From contig NZ_JAHUZG010000002.1 in assembly GCF_019218285.1 (NCBI RefSeq), positions 372,001 to 436,000 on the forward strand: a stretch of 64,000 bases of DNA. The letters are read 5' to 3'. Of this stretch, positions 54,973 through 63,491 are shown one piece after another (position 1 is the first letter of the stretch; each line of letters begins with the position of its first letter). Origin of the DNA: Antarctobacter sediminis. Its GTDB lineage: Bacteria; Pseudomonadota; Alphaproteobacteria; Rhodobacterales; Rhodobacteraceae. The position numbers were made by a program, and so were the translations under genes. The notes below the pieces were generated by a model. It did no database searches and was not told where the DNA came from. It worked only from the letters and a program-made list of their open reading frames with translations.

Positions 54973-56385
54973 ATGAACCGTTACCCCCGCGACATGATTG
55001 GCCACGGCCCCAACCGCCCCGATCCGCAATGGCCCGGCGGCGCAAGGATCGCCGTGCAATTTGTTCTGAACTACGAAGAAGGCGGCGAAAACAACCTTCT
55101 GCATGGCGATGCCGGGTCCGAGGGGTTTCTATCCGACATCCCCGGTGCCGCCCCTTGGCCGGGGCAACGCCATTGGAACATGGAATCGATCTATGAATAC
55201 GGCGCCCGTGCCGGGTTCTGGCGTCTGCACCGGCTGTTTACCGGCGCGGATATCCCGGTGACGATCTACGGCGTCGCCACGGCACTGGCGCGGTCCCCCG
55301 AACAGGTCGAGGCGATGAAAGAGGCCAGCTGGGAAATCGCCAGCCACGGGTTGAAGTGGATCGAACACCGCGACATGCCCGAGGACGAAGAGCGCGCCCA
55401 GATCGCAGAGGCCATCGCCCTGCACACCGAGGTGGTCGGAGAGCCGCCGCGCGGCTGGTACACCGGGCGCTGCTCGATGAACACGGTGCGCCTGACCGCC
55501 GAAACCGAGCAATTCGCCTATGTTTCGGACACCTATGACGACGACCTGCCTTATTGGCGCAAGATCGGAGATCATCATCAACTGGTGATCCCATACACGC
55601 TGGAGGCCAATGACATGCGCTTTGCGGGTGCTCCGGGCTGGGTCACCGGGCAGGATTTCGGCCAATACCTGATCGACGCTTTCGACACTCTTTATGCTGA
55701 AGGCATGCAGGGACGCCCGGCGATGATGAGCGTCGGGCTGCATTGCCGCCTGATCGGCCGCCCCGGCAAAATTGCCGGTCTGGAACGTTTCCTGAACCAT
55801 ATCGCCGCGCACCCCGGCGTCTGGACACCGACCCGCTTGCAAATCGCCGAACATTGGGCCGCCACACATCCGCCAACCACCGAAGAACGCCCCTCGCAGA
55901 TGGACCGCGACAGGTTCGTGGCCCGTTTCGGCGGCGTCTACGAACACAGCCCATGGGTGGCGGAACGCGCATGGGACATGGAACTGGGCCCCGCCCATGA
56001 CCGCCCTGCCGGTTTGTCCAATGCACTGGCCCGCGCATTCCGCCGCGCCACACCCGAAGAGCGGCTGGCCGTCCTGCGCGCCCACCCCGACCTTGCCGGG
56101 AAACTGGCCGCCGCCAAGCGCCTGACCGCAGACAGCACCGCCGAACAGGCCAGTGCCGGTCTGGATGCGCTGACCGATGAAGAACGCGCCCGCTTTACCG
56201 ACCTGAACAGCGCCTACACCGAAAAACACGGCCACCCCTTTATCATCGCCGTGCGTGACCACGACAAACAAGGCATCCTTGATGCCTTCACACGCCGCCT
56301 GGAAAACGACAGCGCCCAAGAATTCGACGAGGCTTGCCGGCAGGTCGAACGCATTGCGCGCCTGCGGCTGGACGCGCTTCTGTGA
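54973..56385 (+). CDS. puuE: Bifunctional allantoinase (PuuE) / OHCU decarboxylase (UraD) fusion
   Basis: The 470-residue protein joins two activities of the urate pathway. Residues about 1-300 are a polysaccharide-deacetylase-fold allantoinase of the PuuE type (YPRDMIGHGPNRPDPQWPGGARIAVQFVLNYEEG, WEIASHGLKW, SVGLHCRLIGRPGKI). Residues about 305-470 are an OHCU decarboxylase (FGGVYEHSPWVAERAW, LRAHPDLAGKLA, NSAYTEKHGHPFIIAVRD). One polypeptide thus makes allantoin from OHCU and then opens it to allantoate. UraH supplies the first step, and AllA, 29 bases downstream, acts later. Confidence 0.94.
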   Translation: MNRYPRDMIGHGPNRPDPQWPGGARIAVQFVLNYEEGGENNLLHGDAGSEGFLSDIPGAAPWPGQRHWNMESIYEYGARAGFWRLHRLFTGADIPVTIYGVATALARSPEQVEAMKEASWEIASHGLKWIEHRDMPEDEERAQIAEAIALHTEVVGEPPRGWYTGRCSMNTVRLTAETEQFAYVSDTYDDDLPYWRKIGDHHQLVIPYTLEANDMRFAGAPGWVTGQDFGQYLIDAFDTLYAEGMQGRPAMMSVGLHCRLIGRPGKIAGLERFLNHIAAHPGVWTPTRLQIAEHWAATHPPTTEERPSQMDRDRFVARFGGVYEHSPWVAERAWDMELGPAHDRPAGLSNALARAFRRATPEERLAVLRAHPDLAGKLAAAKRLTADSTAEQASAGLDALTDEERARFTDLNSAYTEKHGHPFIIAVRDHDKQGILDAFTRRLENDSAQEFDEACRQVERIARLRLDALL

Positions 56386-56414
56386 CGTCTCTTTCAACGA
56401 AGGCCGAAAGCCCC

Positions 56415-56924
56415 ATGACCCAGATCACCACCCAACCACTGACCCCGGCCGCCTTTGCCCCGTTCGGCGAGGTGCTGGAGGTCTCCGGCCCGCCGGACAA
56501 GCTGATCAACGCGGGCAAATGCGGGCGGCATCACGATCTGGCGCAGTTGGATTTCGGCCCCGGCGGCCGCGCCGGGATCAGCCTGTTCGACGCCGAACCG
56601 CGCAGCCTGCCCTACCGGCTGGACCTTGTCGAACGCCACCCGGAAGGCAGTCAGGCCTTTTTGCCGATGCACCGTAATCCATGGCTGGTGATCGTGGCCG
56701 AACCGGGCGACACGCCCGGACCGATCCACGCCTTTCTGGCGGCCCCCGGACAGGGGGTGAATTTTCACCGGGGCACATGGCACGGAGTGCTGACGCCTCT
56801 TTCTGCGCCGGGGTTGTTCGCGGTCATCGACCGGATCGGCGAGACCGCCAACCTCGAAGAGGTCACGCTGGATCCGGCAGTCGAAATCGTATTGCCCCAA
56901 GCGCAAATGCGAAGGGACCCCTGA
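56415..56924 (+). CDS. allA: Ureidoglycolate lyase
   Basis: AllA cleaves ureidoglycolate to glyoxylate and urea, the last step of the ureide route. The 169-residue cupin-like protein begins TQPLTPAAFAPFGEVLE, shows SLFDAEPRSLPYRLDLVERHPEGSQAFLPM and ends with the conserved GVNFHRGTWHG and IDRIGETANLEEV blocks. It follows the puuE-uraD fusion by 29 bases and is probably cotranscribed. Allantoicase, the step between them, was not found in the window. Confidence 0.95.
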   Translation: MTQITTQPLTPAAFAPFGEVLEVSGPPDKLINAGKCGRHHDLAQLDFGPGGRAGISLFDAEPRSLPYRLDLVERHPEGSQAFLPMHRNPWLVIVAEPGDTPGPIHAFLAAPGQGVNFHRGTWHGVLTPLSAPGLFAVIDRIGETANLEEVTLDPAVEIVLPQAQMRRDP

Positions 56925-56956
56925 CGAGATCCCTTCTGACACCGGTTGCGCCGGTG
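56911..56956 (+). terminator. Hairpins at the end of allA
   Basis: GAAGGGA and TCCCTTC pair across the allA stop codon, and CACCGG/CCGGTG forms a second hairpin right after it. There is no T tract, so a termination role is only likely. They lie in the 65-base space before the convergent small secreted protein gene. Confidence 0.4.
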
Positions 56957-56989
56957 CTCCCCTTTATGTCGGGGCTGCTCGACTGAGAT

Positions 56990-57289
56990 TTACCAGCAGC
57001 GCTGGCCGTGGCGGTTCCAACCATTGTGGCCACCGTGACGACCGCAGCTCTTTTGCTGCCAGCGCTTCTTTTTCCACTTGCCGTGGTGATGGCGCTGCGG
57101 GTGGCGCTGGATGATGACCCGCTTGCGATGATTGTTGTCGATCGCCTGTCCAAGGATGTACAGGCCGATGGCGGCGCCGAGGAATCTCTTGACGTCGTCG
57201 TTATGTCCGGCCTGAACCGGCGAAGCCGACCCAAGCGTTACGGCAAGGGCCGCAGCGGTGACGATGCTGGTAATGATGCGTGCAGACAT
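56990..57289 (-). CDS. Small secreted His/Lys/Arg-rich protein of unknown function
   Basis: The 99-residue protein has a signal peptide (MSARIITSIVTAAALAVTLG, cleavage near VQA at residue 27) and a short hydrophobic patch FLGAAIGLYILGQAIDN. The C-terminal half is strongly basic and rich in His (HPQRHHHGKWKKKRWQQ) and carries two Cys (KSCGRHGG and the final RCW). The composition suggests metal or polyanion binding. No family was recognised. The ATG has a GGAGA site and the gene stands alone. Confidence 0.72.
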   Translation of the reverse strand: MSARIITSIVTAAALAVTLGSASPVQAGHNDDVKRFLGAAIGLYILGQAIDNNHRKRVIIQRHPQRHHHGKWKKKRWQQKSCGRHGGHNGWNRHGQRCW

Positions 57290-57463
57290 GAGGTAATCTC
57301 CTCTCGCAGGGATGGGCGGGGGCCGCGTCAAGTCCGCAACTCCCGACCTCAGCCTTCCGCCGGCCCCGTGGTGGCGCAATATCACCCCGTCGCTATCGGA
57401 TAACCGCCACGCCAGCCCCCTCTCGTTATTGAATTTCTCGGGCTGGCGGCGCAATTTGGGATC

Positions 57464-57781
57464 ATGTCCAGAACCCGGCGCACCATCATGACCCCAGCCC
57501 TTGCCCGCCTGATTTCCGCTGCCTTCGTGCTGTTGGCAATGTCCCTGCCCGGCGCCGCCGCGGCGGATTGCTATATCCACTACAAGGCCAAGCGCGACGC
57601 ACCCTATGCCCTGCACTACGGGATCGTTCGCGTGTCGGGCAGCTGTCCCTCTTCGCCCGAAGGCATCGTCCGGTCGCGTATTTCCGGCGGCGGCTGGAGC
57701 CTGCTGGGCCTTGTCAAGGTCACGACCTCCCCCCCCACGGCATCGGAAATCGAATTTGCAAAACCACACTATTACCGCTAG
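57464..57781 (+). CDS. Small secreted protein of unknown function
   Basis: The 105-residue protein has a signal peptide (LISAAFVLLAMSLPGAAAA) and a mature domain of about 70 residues with two Cys (DCYIHYKAK and VSGSCPSSP) that could form one disulfide. It has a beta-rich look (YGIVRVSGSC, IVRSRISGGGWSLLGLVKV). A second ATG eight codons in (MTPALARL) is an alternative start. It overlaps the next gene by 26 bases. Its function is unknown. Confidence 0.7.
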   Translation: MSRTRRTIMTPALARLISAAFVLLAMSLPGAAAADCYIHYKAKRDAPYALHYGIVRVSGSCPSSPEGIVRSRISGGGWSLLGLVKVTTSPPTASEIEFAKPHYYR

Positions 57782-58460
57782 CGAAAGCCGCCGTTCCGGC
57801 ACCCGTATCGTCACGCTGGGCATTATCGCCATCGTGGCGATCCTTGCGGTGGCCGGTGCGGTGTTGATGCTGACCCTGCCCGATGCCAATGCGTTCAACG
57901 CGCGCGTCGAACGGATCTTTCTGGAAAACGACAACCTCGCCAGCCAGGCGGAAATCAAGTTGCTGGAAATCCTCGCCCAGTCCGGCACCGCCTTTTCGGA
58001 CACGCTGGCCAGTTACCGCATGGTGATCTTTGTCCTGCTGGTCTTTGCCGCCGCGATGCTGGTGGCGGCGCTGGTTTTCCTTGTCATGCTGGTGTCGCTG
58101 AACCGCCGCATGGCCCAGATCGAACGGTCCGGGATCGAAGTGTCCAGCCTCATCATCTCGCGCGAGGAAAACACCGTCTACCTGAACACCATGGGGTTCA
58201 AGCTGACGGATGCCATGATGGAAACGCTGGCCGTTCTGGCCGAGGCGCGGCTGGACGACGAAATGCTGAGCGGCGCCCAGATCGAGGCGATGATCTCGGG
58301 CAAGGCCGAAGCGGATTGCGACGAAGCCTCGGGGGCAACGCGGATCAAGCGGCTTCGCGACGGTCTGGGCAACCAGATGGTCAGCGAATTGCTGGTCAAG
58401 AACATCGCGCGGCGCGGCTATATGCTGGCCATCGACAAGGGCGTGATCGAGGTGGTCTGA
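57756..58460 (+). CDS. Membrane-anchored protein with C-terminal winged-helix-like domain
   Basis: The 234-residue protein has two membrane helices (about residues 18-40, RIVTLGIIAIVAILAVAGAVLML, and about 95-118, MVIFVLLVFAAAMLVAALVFLVML). A cytoplasmic part follows that ends in a segment like an OmpR-type winged helix: FKLTDAMMETLAVLAEARLDDEMLSG, then RIKRLRDGLG and LLVKNIARRGYML. In ToxR/CadC proteins the DNA-binding domain precedes the single membrane helix. Here it follows two helices. No ATG precedes the first helix, and a TTG overlapping the upstream gene by 26 bases was chosen. The regulatory role is inferred. Confidence 0.72.
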   Translation: MQNHTITASESRRSGTRIVTLGIIAIVAILAVAGAVLMLTLPDANAFNARVERIFLENDNLASQAEIKLLEILAQSGTAFSDTLASYRMVIFVLLVFAAAMLVAALVFLVMLVSLNRRMAQIERSGIEVSSLIISREENTVYLNTMGFKLTDAMMETLAVLAEARLDDEMLSGAQIEAMISGKAEADCDEASGATRIKRLRDGLGNQMVSELLVKNIARRGYMLAIDKGVIEVV

Positions 58461-58471
58461 CCTGCCCCGGG

Positions 58472-60082
58472 TCAGAACAGCACCGGTTCGAACGCCCCGC
58501 CCTGCGTGACCTCCCCCAAATGCGCGCCGGGGGCCGCGGCCTTGTTCAACTCGCCCCGGAAAAACAGCAAGGTGCGCCGGTGGTCTGCCTTGTACTCGAC
58601 CACCGCCCGGTTCCGAGCCGCAGATTTCCGCAGGAACTCTTTCCACAGCTTTTCCGACATGGCGAAGGAATGGTTCAGTTTGTCGGCCCCATAGCCCGTT
58701 TCGTAGGACCGTTTCCCCAGCAGGACCGCCGTAAAGACCTGATGTGAGAACAGGTAGGAAAAGGGCACATCCTGAAAGGTCGGCAACTGGTATTGCCACA
58801 GGTCCAGCAGGTGGTCTAACCGGTCCGAAATCTTCAACTGCGTGCGGGCGTCGATCCAATAGGGATCATCGGTCCGGTTGCCCAACCGATAGTGCAGGCA
58901 GATGAAATCGCGCACTTCGTTAAACAGGTTGTCCGAAACCTTGTTGAAGGCATTGCGCGTCGGCTCTTCGTAATCCTGACTTGGAAAGTACTCCAACAGC
59001 CAGCGCAGGCCCATGTCGATCATGTGGATGGCGGTGGATTCCAATGGCTCGATGAACCCACCCGACAGGCCCAGCGCGACGCAGTTCTTGACCCATGCGC
59101 GGCGTGACCGGCCAATTCGCATGGGGATCACGCGCGGCTCTGCCCCCTTGGGTGCGGTGTCGCCAAGATGGGCAAGGAATTCTTCGGCCGCCTGTTCGTC
59201 TGTCCGATGAGCCGAGGAAAACACGTAGCCGGTGCCAATCCGGTTGAACAGCGGCACGGCCCAGCTCCACCCGGCGCCCAGCGCGGTGGACTGTGTTGCG
59301 GCGCGGATTTTCATCGGGTCGGGATGCGGGATTGGCATCGCCATGGCCCGGTCGTTGCCAAGGTAGTCGGAATAGTCGACAAAGGGTTCGCCCAGCGCCT
59401 TCTGGATGATCAGCCCGCGAAAACCCGTGCAGTCGATCACAAGCTGAACCGCGTGTCGCCCTGTCTCACGCAGCTTTAGCGCTGCGACAAAACCCCGATC
59501 GTCCAATTCAACATCATCGACATCGTCAAGGATATGCTCAACACCACGCGCCACGCCCAGCTCGGCCAGCAGGCCCGCGAATTTCACGGCATCCAGATGA
59601 TAGGCATAGCCGGCACGCGGCATCGGGTCGTTCTCTGCCCCCTTGAGCGAGAACGGTCCCTTCCAATGTTCGAAGAGATCGACCATTGGTGAATAGCTTT
59701 GGACAAAATCCCGTTTACCCGCGCCAAAGGCTTGAAAATACTGACTGACCTCCACGCCATCAATCCGTGGTGGGGTCGAAAACGGGTTCATGTAGGAAAT
59801 GAACCGGCCCTTGCGGTCGACGTTCCAGTTATTGAACATCACGCCCATTTTGAAAGAGGCGTTGCAGCGGCGCATGAAATCCTGATCGTCGATGCCCATC
59901 TCGCGCAGCGTGACCGGCATGTGCGGCACCGTCGCCTCTCCCACGCCGACGGTGGGAATGTTCGGCGACTCGATCAGCGTCACCTTGATCTTTGGCGAAA
60001 CCTTGGACCGCAGGAACGTGGCCGCAAGCCACCCGGCTGTGCCGCCTCCCACCACCGTGATGGATGAAACCGGGTTTCCCAT
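58472..60082 (-). CDS. FAD-dependent halogenase-family protein (tryptophan halogenase-like)
   Basis: The 536-residue protein belongs to the flavin-dependent halogenase family. It has the FAD motif VVGGGTAGWLAATFL (about 10-24), GVGEATVPHMP, a Lys in SFKMGVMFNNW where PrnA-type enzymes have the catalytic Lys, and GWSWAVPLFNRIGTGYVFSS (about 268-287) for the WxWxIP motif, with Val in place of Ile. It also has SGGFIEPLESTAIHM, which carries the conserved Glu, and a C-terminal helical part. The substrate may be tryptophan, a pyrrole or a peptide. The ATG has a GGGAGG site, and an ATG five codons upstream is less likely. A 2OG-Fe(II) oxygenase gene precedes it in the same direction. Confidence 0.9.
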   Translation of the reverse strand: MGNPVSSITVVGGGTAGWLAATFLRSKVSPKIKVTLIESPNIPTVGVGEATVPHMPVTLREMGIDDQDFMRRCNASFKMGVMFNNWNVDRKGRFISYMNPFSTPPRIDGVEVSQYFQAFGAGKRDFVQSYSPMVDLFEHWKGPFSLKGAENDPMPRAGYAYHLDAVKFAGLLAELGVARGVEHILDDVDDVELDDRGFVAALKLRETGRHAVQLVIDCTGFRGLIIQKALGEPFVDYSDYLGNDRAMAMPIPHPDPMKIRAATQSTALGAGWSWAVPLFNRIGTGYVFSSAHRTDEQAAEEFLAHLGDTAPKGAEPRVIPMRIGRSRRAWVKNCVALGLSGGFIEPLESTAIHMIDMGLRWLLEYFPSQDYEEPTRNAFNKVSDNLFNEVRDFICLHYRLGNRTDDPYWIDARTQLKISDRLDHLLDLWQYQLPTFQDVPFSYLFSHQVFTAVLLGKRSYETGYGADKLNHSFAMSEKLWKEFLRKSAARNRAVVEYKADHRRTLLFFRGELNKAAAPGAHLGEVTQGGAFEPVLF

Positions 60083-60146
60083 GCGCCTGCCTCCCAAACT
60101 TTCCCCTAGGGAAGCCTAGCGACACAGACCCGTTTCGCAAAGCCTG

Positions 60147-60698
60147 TCAGGTAAACTCTGGTCCGTGAACCCATGTGGTCAGCGAATACCGCCGCCCGCG
60201 CGTGACCGGCGTGACGCGGTGCAGGACAAAACTGGGAAACAGGGTCGCGCCGCCGCGTTTTGTTCCGGCGCTATCGATCTGGCCATTGGCGTTGAGCTCC
60301 AACAGGCCACCGTCATAGTCGGCAGCGCCGCTGAGCTGGGCGACCAGCGTCAACTTGCGTTTCTGGGCAAACGGACCGTGCCCGATGTCCGAATGCCAGT
60401 CGAAATGCCCGCCCGCGTCGGCTTCATAAACAGCCACCTGCGCCCGTTCCGCGAACTCTGTCAGGGAAAAGCCGAAATGCGCGCGGTTCACCTCGCGCAC
60501 CGTGTCGACAACGCGGCGAAAGATCCAGCCGGCCTCTCCCTCTTCGTCCAGCCAGACGATACGGGCGACACGGATGCTTTCATTCTGGCGTCCCCGCACC
60601 AGTCCAGCTTCGGCAAAGTCATCCGCATGGGCAAGCTGGATGATGCGGTCACATTCGGAAGTCGAGAACATGGAATCAACTGAGTAAGGCGCAAGCAT
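60147..60698 (-). CDS. 2-oxoglutarate/Fe(II)-dependent oxygenase (PKHD/prolyl-hydroxylase-like)
   Basis: The 183-residue protein has the jelly-roll 2OG-Fe(II) oxygenase fold with facial-triad motif HFDWHSD (HxD: the second His with its Asp) and the distal His in FVLHRVTPVTRGRRYSL, whose Arg should bind 2-oxoglutarate. LNANGQIDSAGTKRGGATLFPSF completes the fold. It resembles PKHD-type hydroxylases. In other bacteria such genes often neighbour halogenase-family genes, as here, where the halogenase gene follows 64 bases later. The ATG at 60698 was chosen, and upstream in-frame starts look non-conserved. The substrate is unknown. Confidence 0.88.
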   Translation of the reverse strand: MLAPYSVDSMFSTSECDRIIQLAHADDFAEAGLVRGRQNESIRVARIVWLDEEGEAGWIFRRVVDTVREVNRAHFGFSLTEFAERAQVAVYEADAGGHFDWHSDIGHGPFAQKRKLTLVAQLSGAADYDGGLLELNANGQIDSAGTKRGGATLFPSFVLHRVTPVTRGRRYSLTTWVHGPEFT

Positions 60699-60833
60699 GC
60701 GATGGGGCGTCCTGAAGCAAGGGATCGCGCATTTTCCCGATCCCCGCCCCACAGTCCGGCCAAATGGCGACATCACAGTCTGAATGCGTCACCAAAATGA
60801 ATGGGTCGCCCCCGTTCTAGTTGCCGGCCCGGT

Positions 60834-61739
60834 TCATGTCCGGGCACCGATCACGTCCCTCAACATCTCGCGCTCTTCGCCGGTCAGGTCAGTCAGAGGC
60901 GAACGCACCGGACCGGTGTCGAATCCACGCAGGGCCACGCCCGCCTTGATGGCCGAGACGGCATAGCCGGTCTTGCGGTCCCGCACCTTGGCGAAAGGAT
61001 AGTAGAAGTCGCGCAGCATCTGCTCGCAGGTCGCATCATCCCCTGCCGCGAACGCCGCGTGGAAAGCGAGCGCAGTTTCGGGGACAAAATTGAACACCGC
61101 CGAGGAATATGTATCCACGCCCGCGCCCCGGAAAGCCTGCGCAAAGAGCTCATGCGTGGGCATTCCGCCAATATAGGCCAGCCGGTCGCCCAGCCCCACG
61201 GTGATGCGTTTGACCGTGTCGATGTCCCCGGTGCCGTCCTTGAAGCCGATCAGGTTCGGGCATTCCTCGACCAGCCGTGCCAGTGTCTCGGCCGAACAGA
61301 CGGATTGTCCCCGGTTGTAGACGATCACCCCCATGTTGGTGGATTTGCAGACGGCGCGGATATGCGCCTCGATCCCGTCTTGCGGCGCGCCGATCAGGTA
61401 ATGCGGCAACAGCAGGATGCCGTCGCCACCCGCCGCCTCGATCCCGCGCGCCATCTCGCAGGCAAGCTTGGTGCCATAGCCGCACCCGGCAATCACAGGC
61501 TGGCCCGGCTGGGCGGCACGGGCGGTTTTCACCACCTCGATGACCTCGGACGGGGTGAGCGAGAACAACTCTCCGGTGCCGCCTGCCACGATCAGCCCGG
61601 CAATCTTGTGCGGGCTGAGCCATTCCAGATGCGCGGAAAAGGCGGCCGGGTTGAAACGGTCCTCGCCATCAAAGGGTGTGACGGGAAAGGACAGCAGGCC
61701 GGAACGGATGATGTCGCGCAGCGCATTCGGTTCGATCAT
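60834..61739 (-). CDS. kdgD: 5-dehydro-4-deoxyglucarate dehydratase
   Basis: KdgD, a DapA-family aldolase-fold enzyme, dehydrates and decarboxylates 5-dehydro-4-deoxyglucarate to 2-oxoglutarate semialdehyde in oxidative uronate breakdown. The 301-residue protein shows SGLLSFPVTPFDGEDRFN, GGTGELFSLTPSE and the Schiff-base Lys in IGFKDGTGD (about residue 165), with the Tyr of the proton relay in VIVYNRGQS. It is last in a four-gene operon and starts at an ATG with AAGGA upstream. Confidence 0.94.
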   Translation of the reverse strand: MIEPNALRDIIRSGLLSFPVTPFDGEDRFNPAAFSAHLEWLSPHKIAGLIVAGGTGELFSLTPSEVIEVVKTARAAQPGQPVIAGCGYGTKLACEMARGIEAAGGDGILLLPHYLIGAPQDGIEAHIRAVCKSTNMGVIVYNRGQSVCSAETLARLVEECPNLIGFKDGTGDIDTVKRITVGLGDRLAYIGGMPTHELFAQAFRGAGVDTYSSAVFNFVPETALAFHAAFAAGDDATCEQMLRDFYYPFAKVRDRKTGYAVSAIKAGVALRGFDTGPVRSPLTDLTGEEREMLRDVIGART

Positions 61740-61757
61740 TTGGATTTCCTTGTTTTG

Positions 61758-62564
61758 TCACTTTTCGTGGATACCGTCGGCGCAGAAGGCCCCGCCGTGA
61801 TAGACCGCGCGGGCGTCATCGGCTGCGGGCGGATCCATGCTGGCGTCCAATTGCGCGCGAAAGATCTCGGCATCGTCCTGCGGTTGCCAGCCAAGGTAGC
61901 CGACCTCGCGGTTGTCCCAAAGCTGTGCCCCGTTGGCCGAGGCGCCATAGACGACAGGGCAGCCCAGACGCGGCACGGCAAAGATGCGTTCGATCATGCG
62001 GATGAAGTCATCAGGGCTGAGCCATGTGGACAGCATCCGGTGGTCACGCGGTTCTGGAAAGCAGGAGCCGATGCGGATGCTGGCGGTCTCGATGCCGAAC
62101 TTGTCGTGGTACATGCTGGCCATCGCCTCGCCAAAGACCTTGGACACGCCATAAAGCCCGTCAGGCCGGGGCGTGACATTGGCATCCAGCCGCTGGGTCT
62201 GCTTGTAAAAGCCGATGGCGTGGTTGGAACTGGCAAAGATGATGCGCGGCGTGACCGACGATTTGCGCGCCGCCTCGTACAGGTGAAAGACACCGTCGAT
62301 ATTGGCGTGGCGCACCGTGTCCCAATCGGCCTCGGTCGACTGGCCGCCCATGTGGACGATGCCGTCACAGCCTTCGACCAATGCCTCGACCGCCTGCTTG
62401 TCCCCCAGATCGCAGGGTAGGATTTCTTCATGCGGGGCGGCCTGCCCCATATCAGCCCCCGGCAGATCGCTGAGGCGGATGGTTTCGGCGATGGGTTTCA
62501 GCCGCGTGCGGCATACCGCACCAAGGTTGCCAGTGGCCCCTGTGATCAGCAATTTCTTCAGCAT
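61758..62564 (-). CDS. udh: Uronate dehydrogenase
   Basis: Udh oxidises glucuronate or galacturonate with NAD+ to the aldarolactone. The 268-residue short-chain dehydrogenase has the Rossmann motif TGATGNLG, HMGGQSTEADWDTV, an active-site segment IIFASSNHAIGFYKQ and the Tyr-Lys pair in YGVSKVFGE. RIGSCFPEPRDHRMLSTWLSPDD matches the diagnostic region of the Agrobacterium enzyme. It lies 18 bases before kdgD. The aldarate dehydratase that links the two steps was not seen. Confidence 0.94.
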   Translation of the reverse strand: MLKKLLITGATGNLGAVCRTRLKPIAETIRLSDLPGADMGQAAPHEEILPCDLGDKQAVEALVEGCDGIVHMGGQSTEADWDTVRHANIDGVFHLYEAARKSSVTPRIIFASSNHAIGFYKQTQRLDANVTPRPDGLYGVSKVFGEAMASMYHDKFGIETASIRIGSCFPEPRDHRMLSTWLSPDDFIRMIERIFAVPRLGCPVVYGASANGAQLWDNREVGYLGWQPQDDAEIFRAQLDASMDPPAADDARAVYHGGAFCADGIHEK

Positions 62565-62609
62565 GGTATCCTCTCGTTCAAAATCCGATGCAAAATCCGC
62601 GCGGCGGGA

Positions 62610-63491
62610 TCATCCCTGAAAGCGGGTTTGCGGCAGGCCCTTGATGCCCAGACCGGTGATCGCGAACAGGCCTCCGGCCTGTGGTTGGGCGCGCGTCTCA
62701 TCCAGACCAACGCCCAGCGATGTGACATACAGCGTGTCCAGCCCGCGACCGCCGAACATCGGCTTGCTGGGCTTTTCGACCGGCATGTCGATGGTCAGAA
62801 GGACCTCGCCCTCGGGCGACAGACGGTACAACTGCCAACCCGAAACGCCCGCCTGCCAGTAACACCCTTCGGCATCTACCGTGCCGCCGTCAGGCCGGCC
62901 CGCAACGTCCCGCGTGTCAAAGAACAATTCCGGGACGCCCGGCGTGCCCGTATCGATGTCATAGTCACAGACCCAGATCTTGCGCACGCCGGCATAGCTG
63001 TCGGACAGGTACATGCGCCCGCCATCAGGTGAAAACGCCAGACCATTGGTGGTGTAAAACCCGCCCCGCCAAAAAGTGACGCTTCCGTCCGAATCCAGCC
63101 GGTAAAAGCTGCCCTGAGGTTCGGGATCGCCGCCGTCCTTCATTGTCCCGGCCCAGAACCGGCCCTGCGCATCGGTCGCGCCGTCGTTGAAACGGTTTTC
63201 GGGCAGCTGCGCCTCCGGGTCGTGGATCGGCCTGCGCGCACCGGTTTCGGGATCAAAGAACCAGAACCCCGATTTCAGGGCCAGAACCAGCCCGCCCGCC
63301 TCGCGCAGGGCAAGGCAGCCAACAGGTTCGCCCATGTCGTAGGACAGGTTCTGCCCGGTGGCCGGATCAAAGCGATGCACCAGTCCGGCGGGAATATCGA
63401 CCCACCAAAGGCACTGGGCGCGGTCGTCCCAAACCGCGCCTTCGCCTACCTGGCTGTGCGTGTCCGCGACGCAGGTGATCTCAATCGCCAT
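62610..63491 (-). CDS. SMP-30/gluconolactonase-family lactonase
   Basis: The 293-residue beta-propeller has the SMP-30/GluL pattern: VGEGAVWDDRAQCLWWVDIPAG (Glu metal ligand), ENRFNDGATDAQGRFWAGTMKDGG (Asn and Asp ligands) and TTNGLAFSPDGGRMYLSDSYA (Asp). It needs a divalent metal ion and hydrolyses sugar lactones. In this operon it most likely opens the aldarolactone made by uronate dehydrogenase. The ATG has an AGGAAAG site and overlaps the regulator's end by 11 bases. Confidence 0.92.
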   Translation of the reverse strand: MAIEITCVADTHSQVGEGAVWDDRAQCLWWVDIPAGLVHRFDPATGQNLSYDMGEPVGCLALREAGGLVLALKSGFWFFDPETGARRPIHDPEAQLPENRFNDGATDAQGRFWAGTMKDGGDPEPQGSFYRLDSDGSVTFWRGGFYTTNGLAFSPDGGRMYLSDSYAGVRKIWVCDYDIDTGTPGVPELFFDTRDVAGRPDGGTVDAEGCYWQAGVSGWQLYRLSPEGEVLLTIDMPVEKPSKPMFGGRGLDTLYVTSLGVGLDETRAQPQAGGLFAITGLGIKGLPQTRFQG

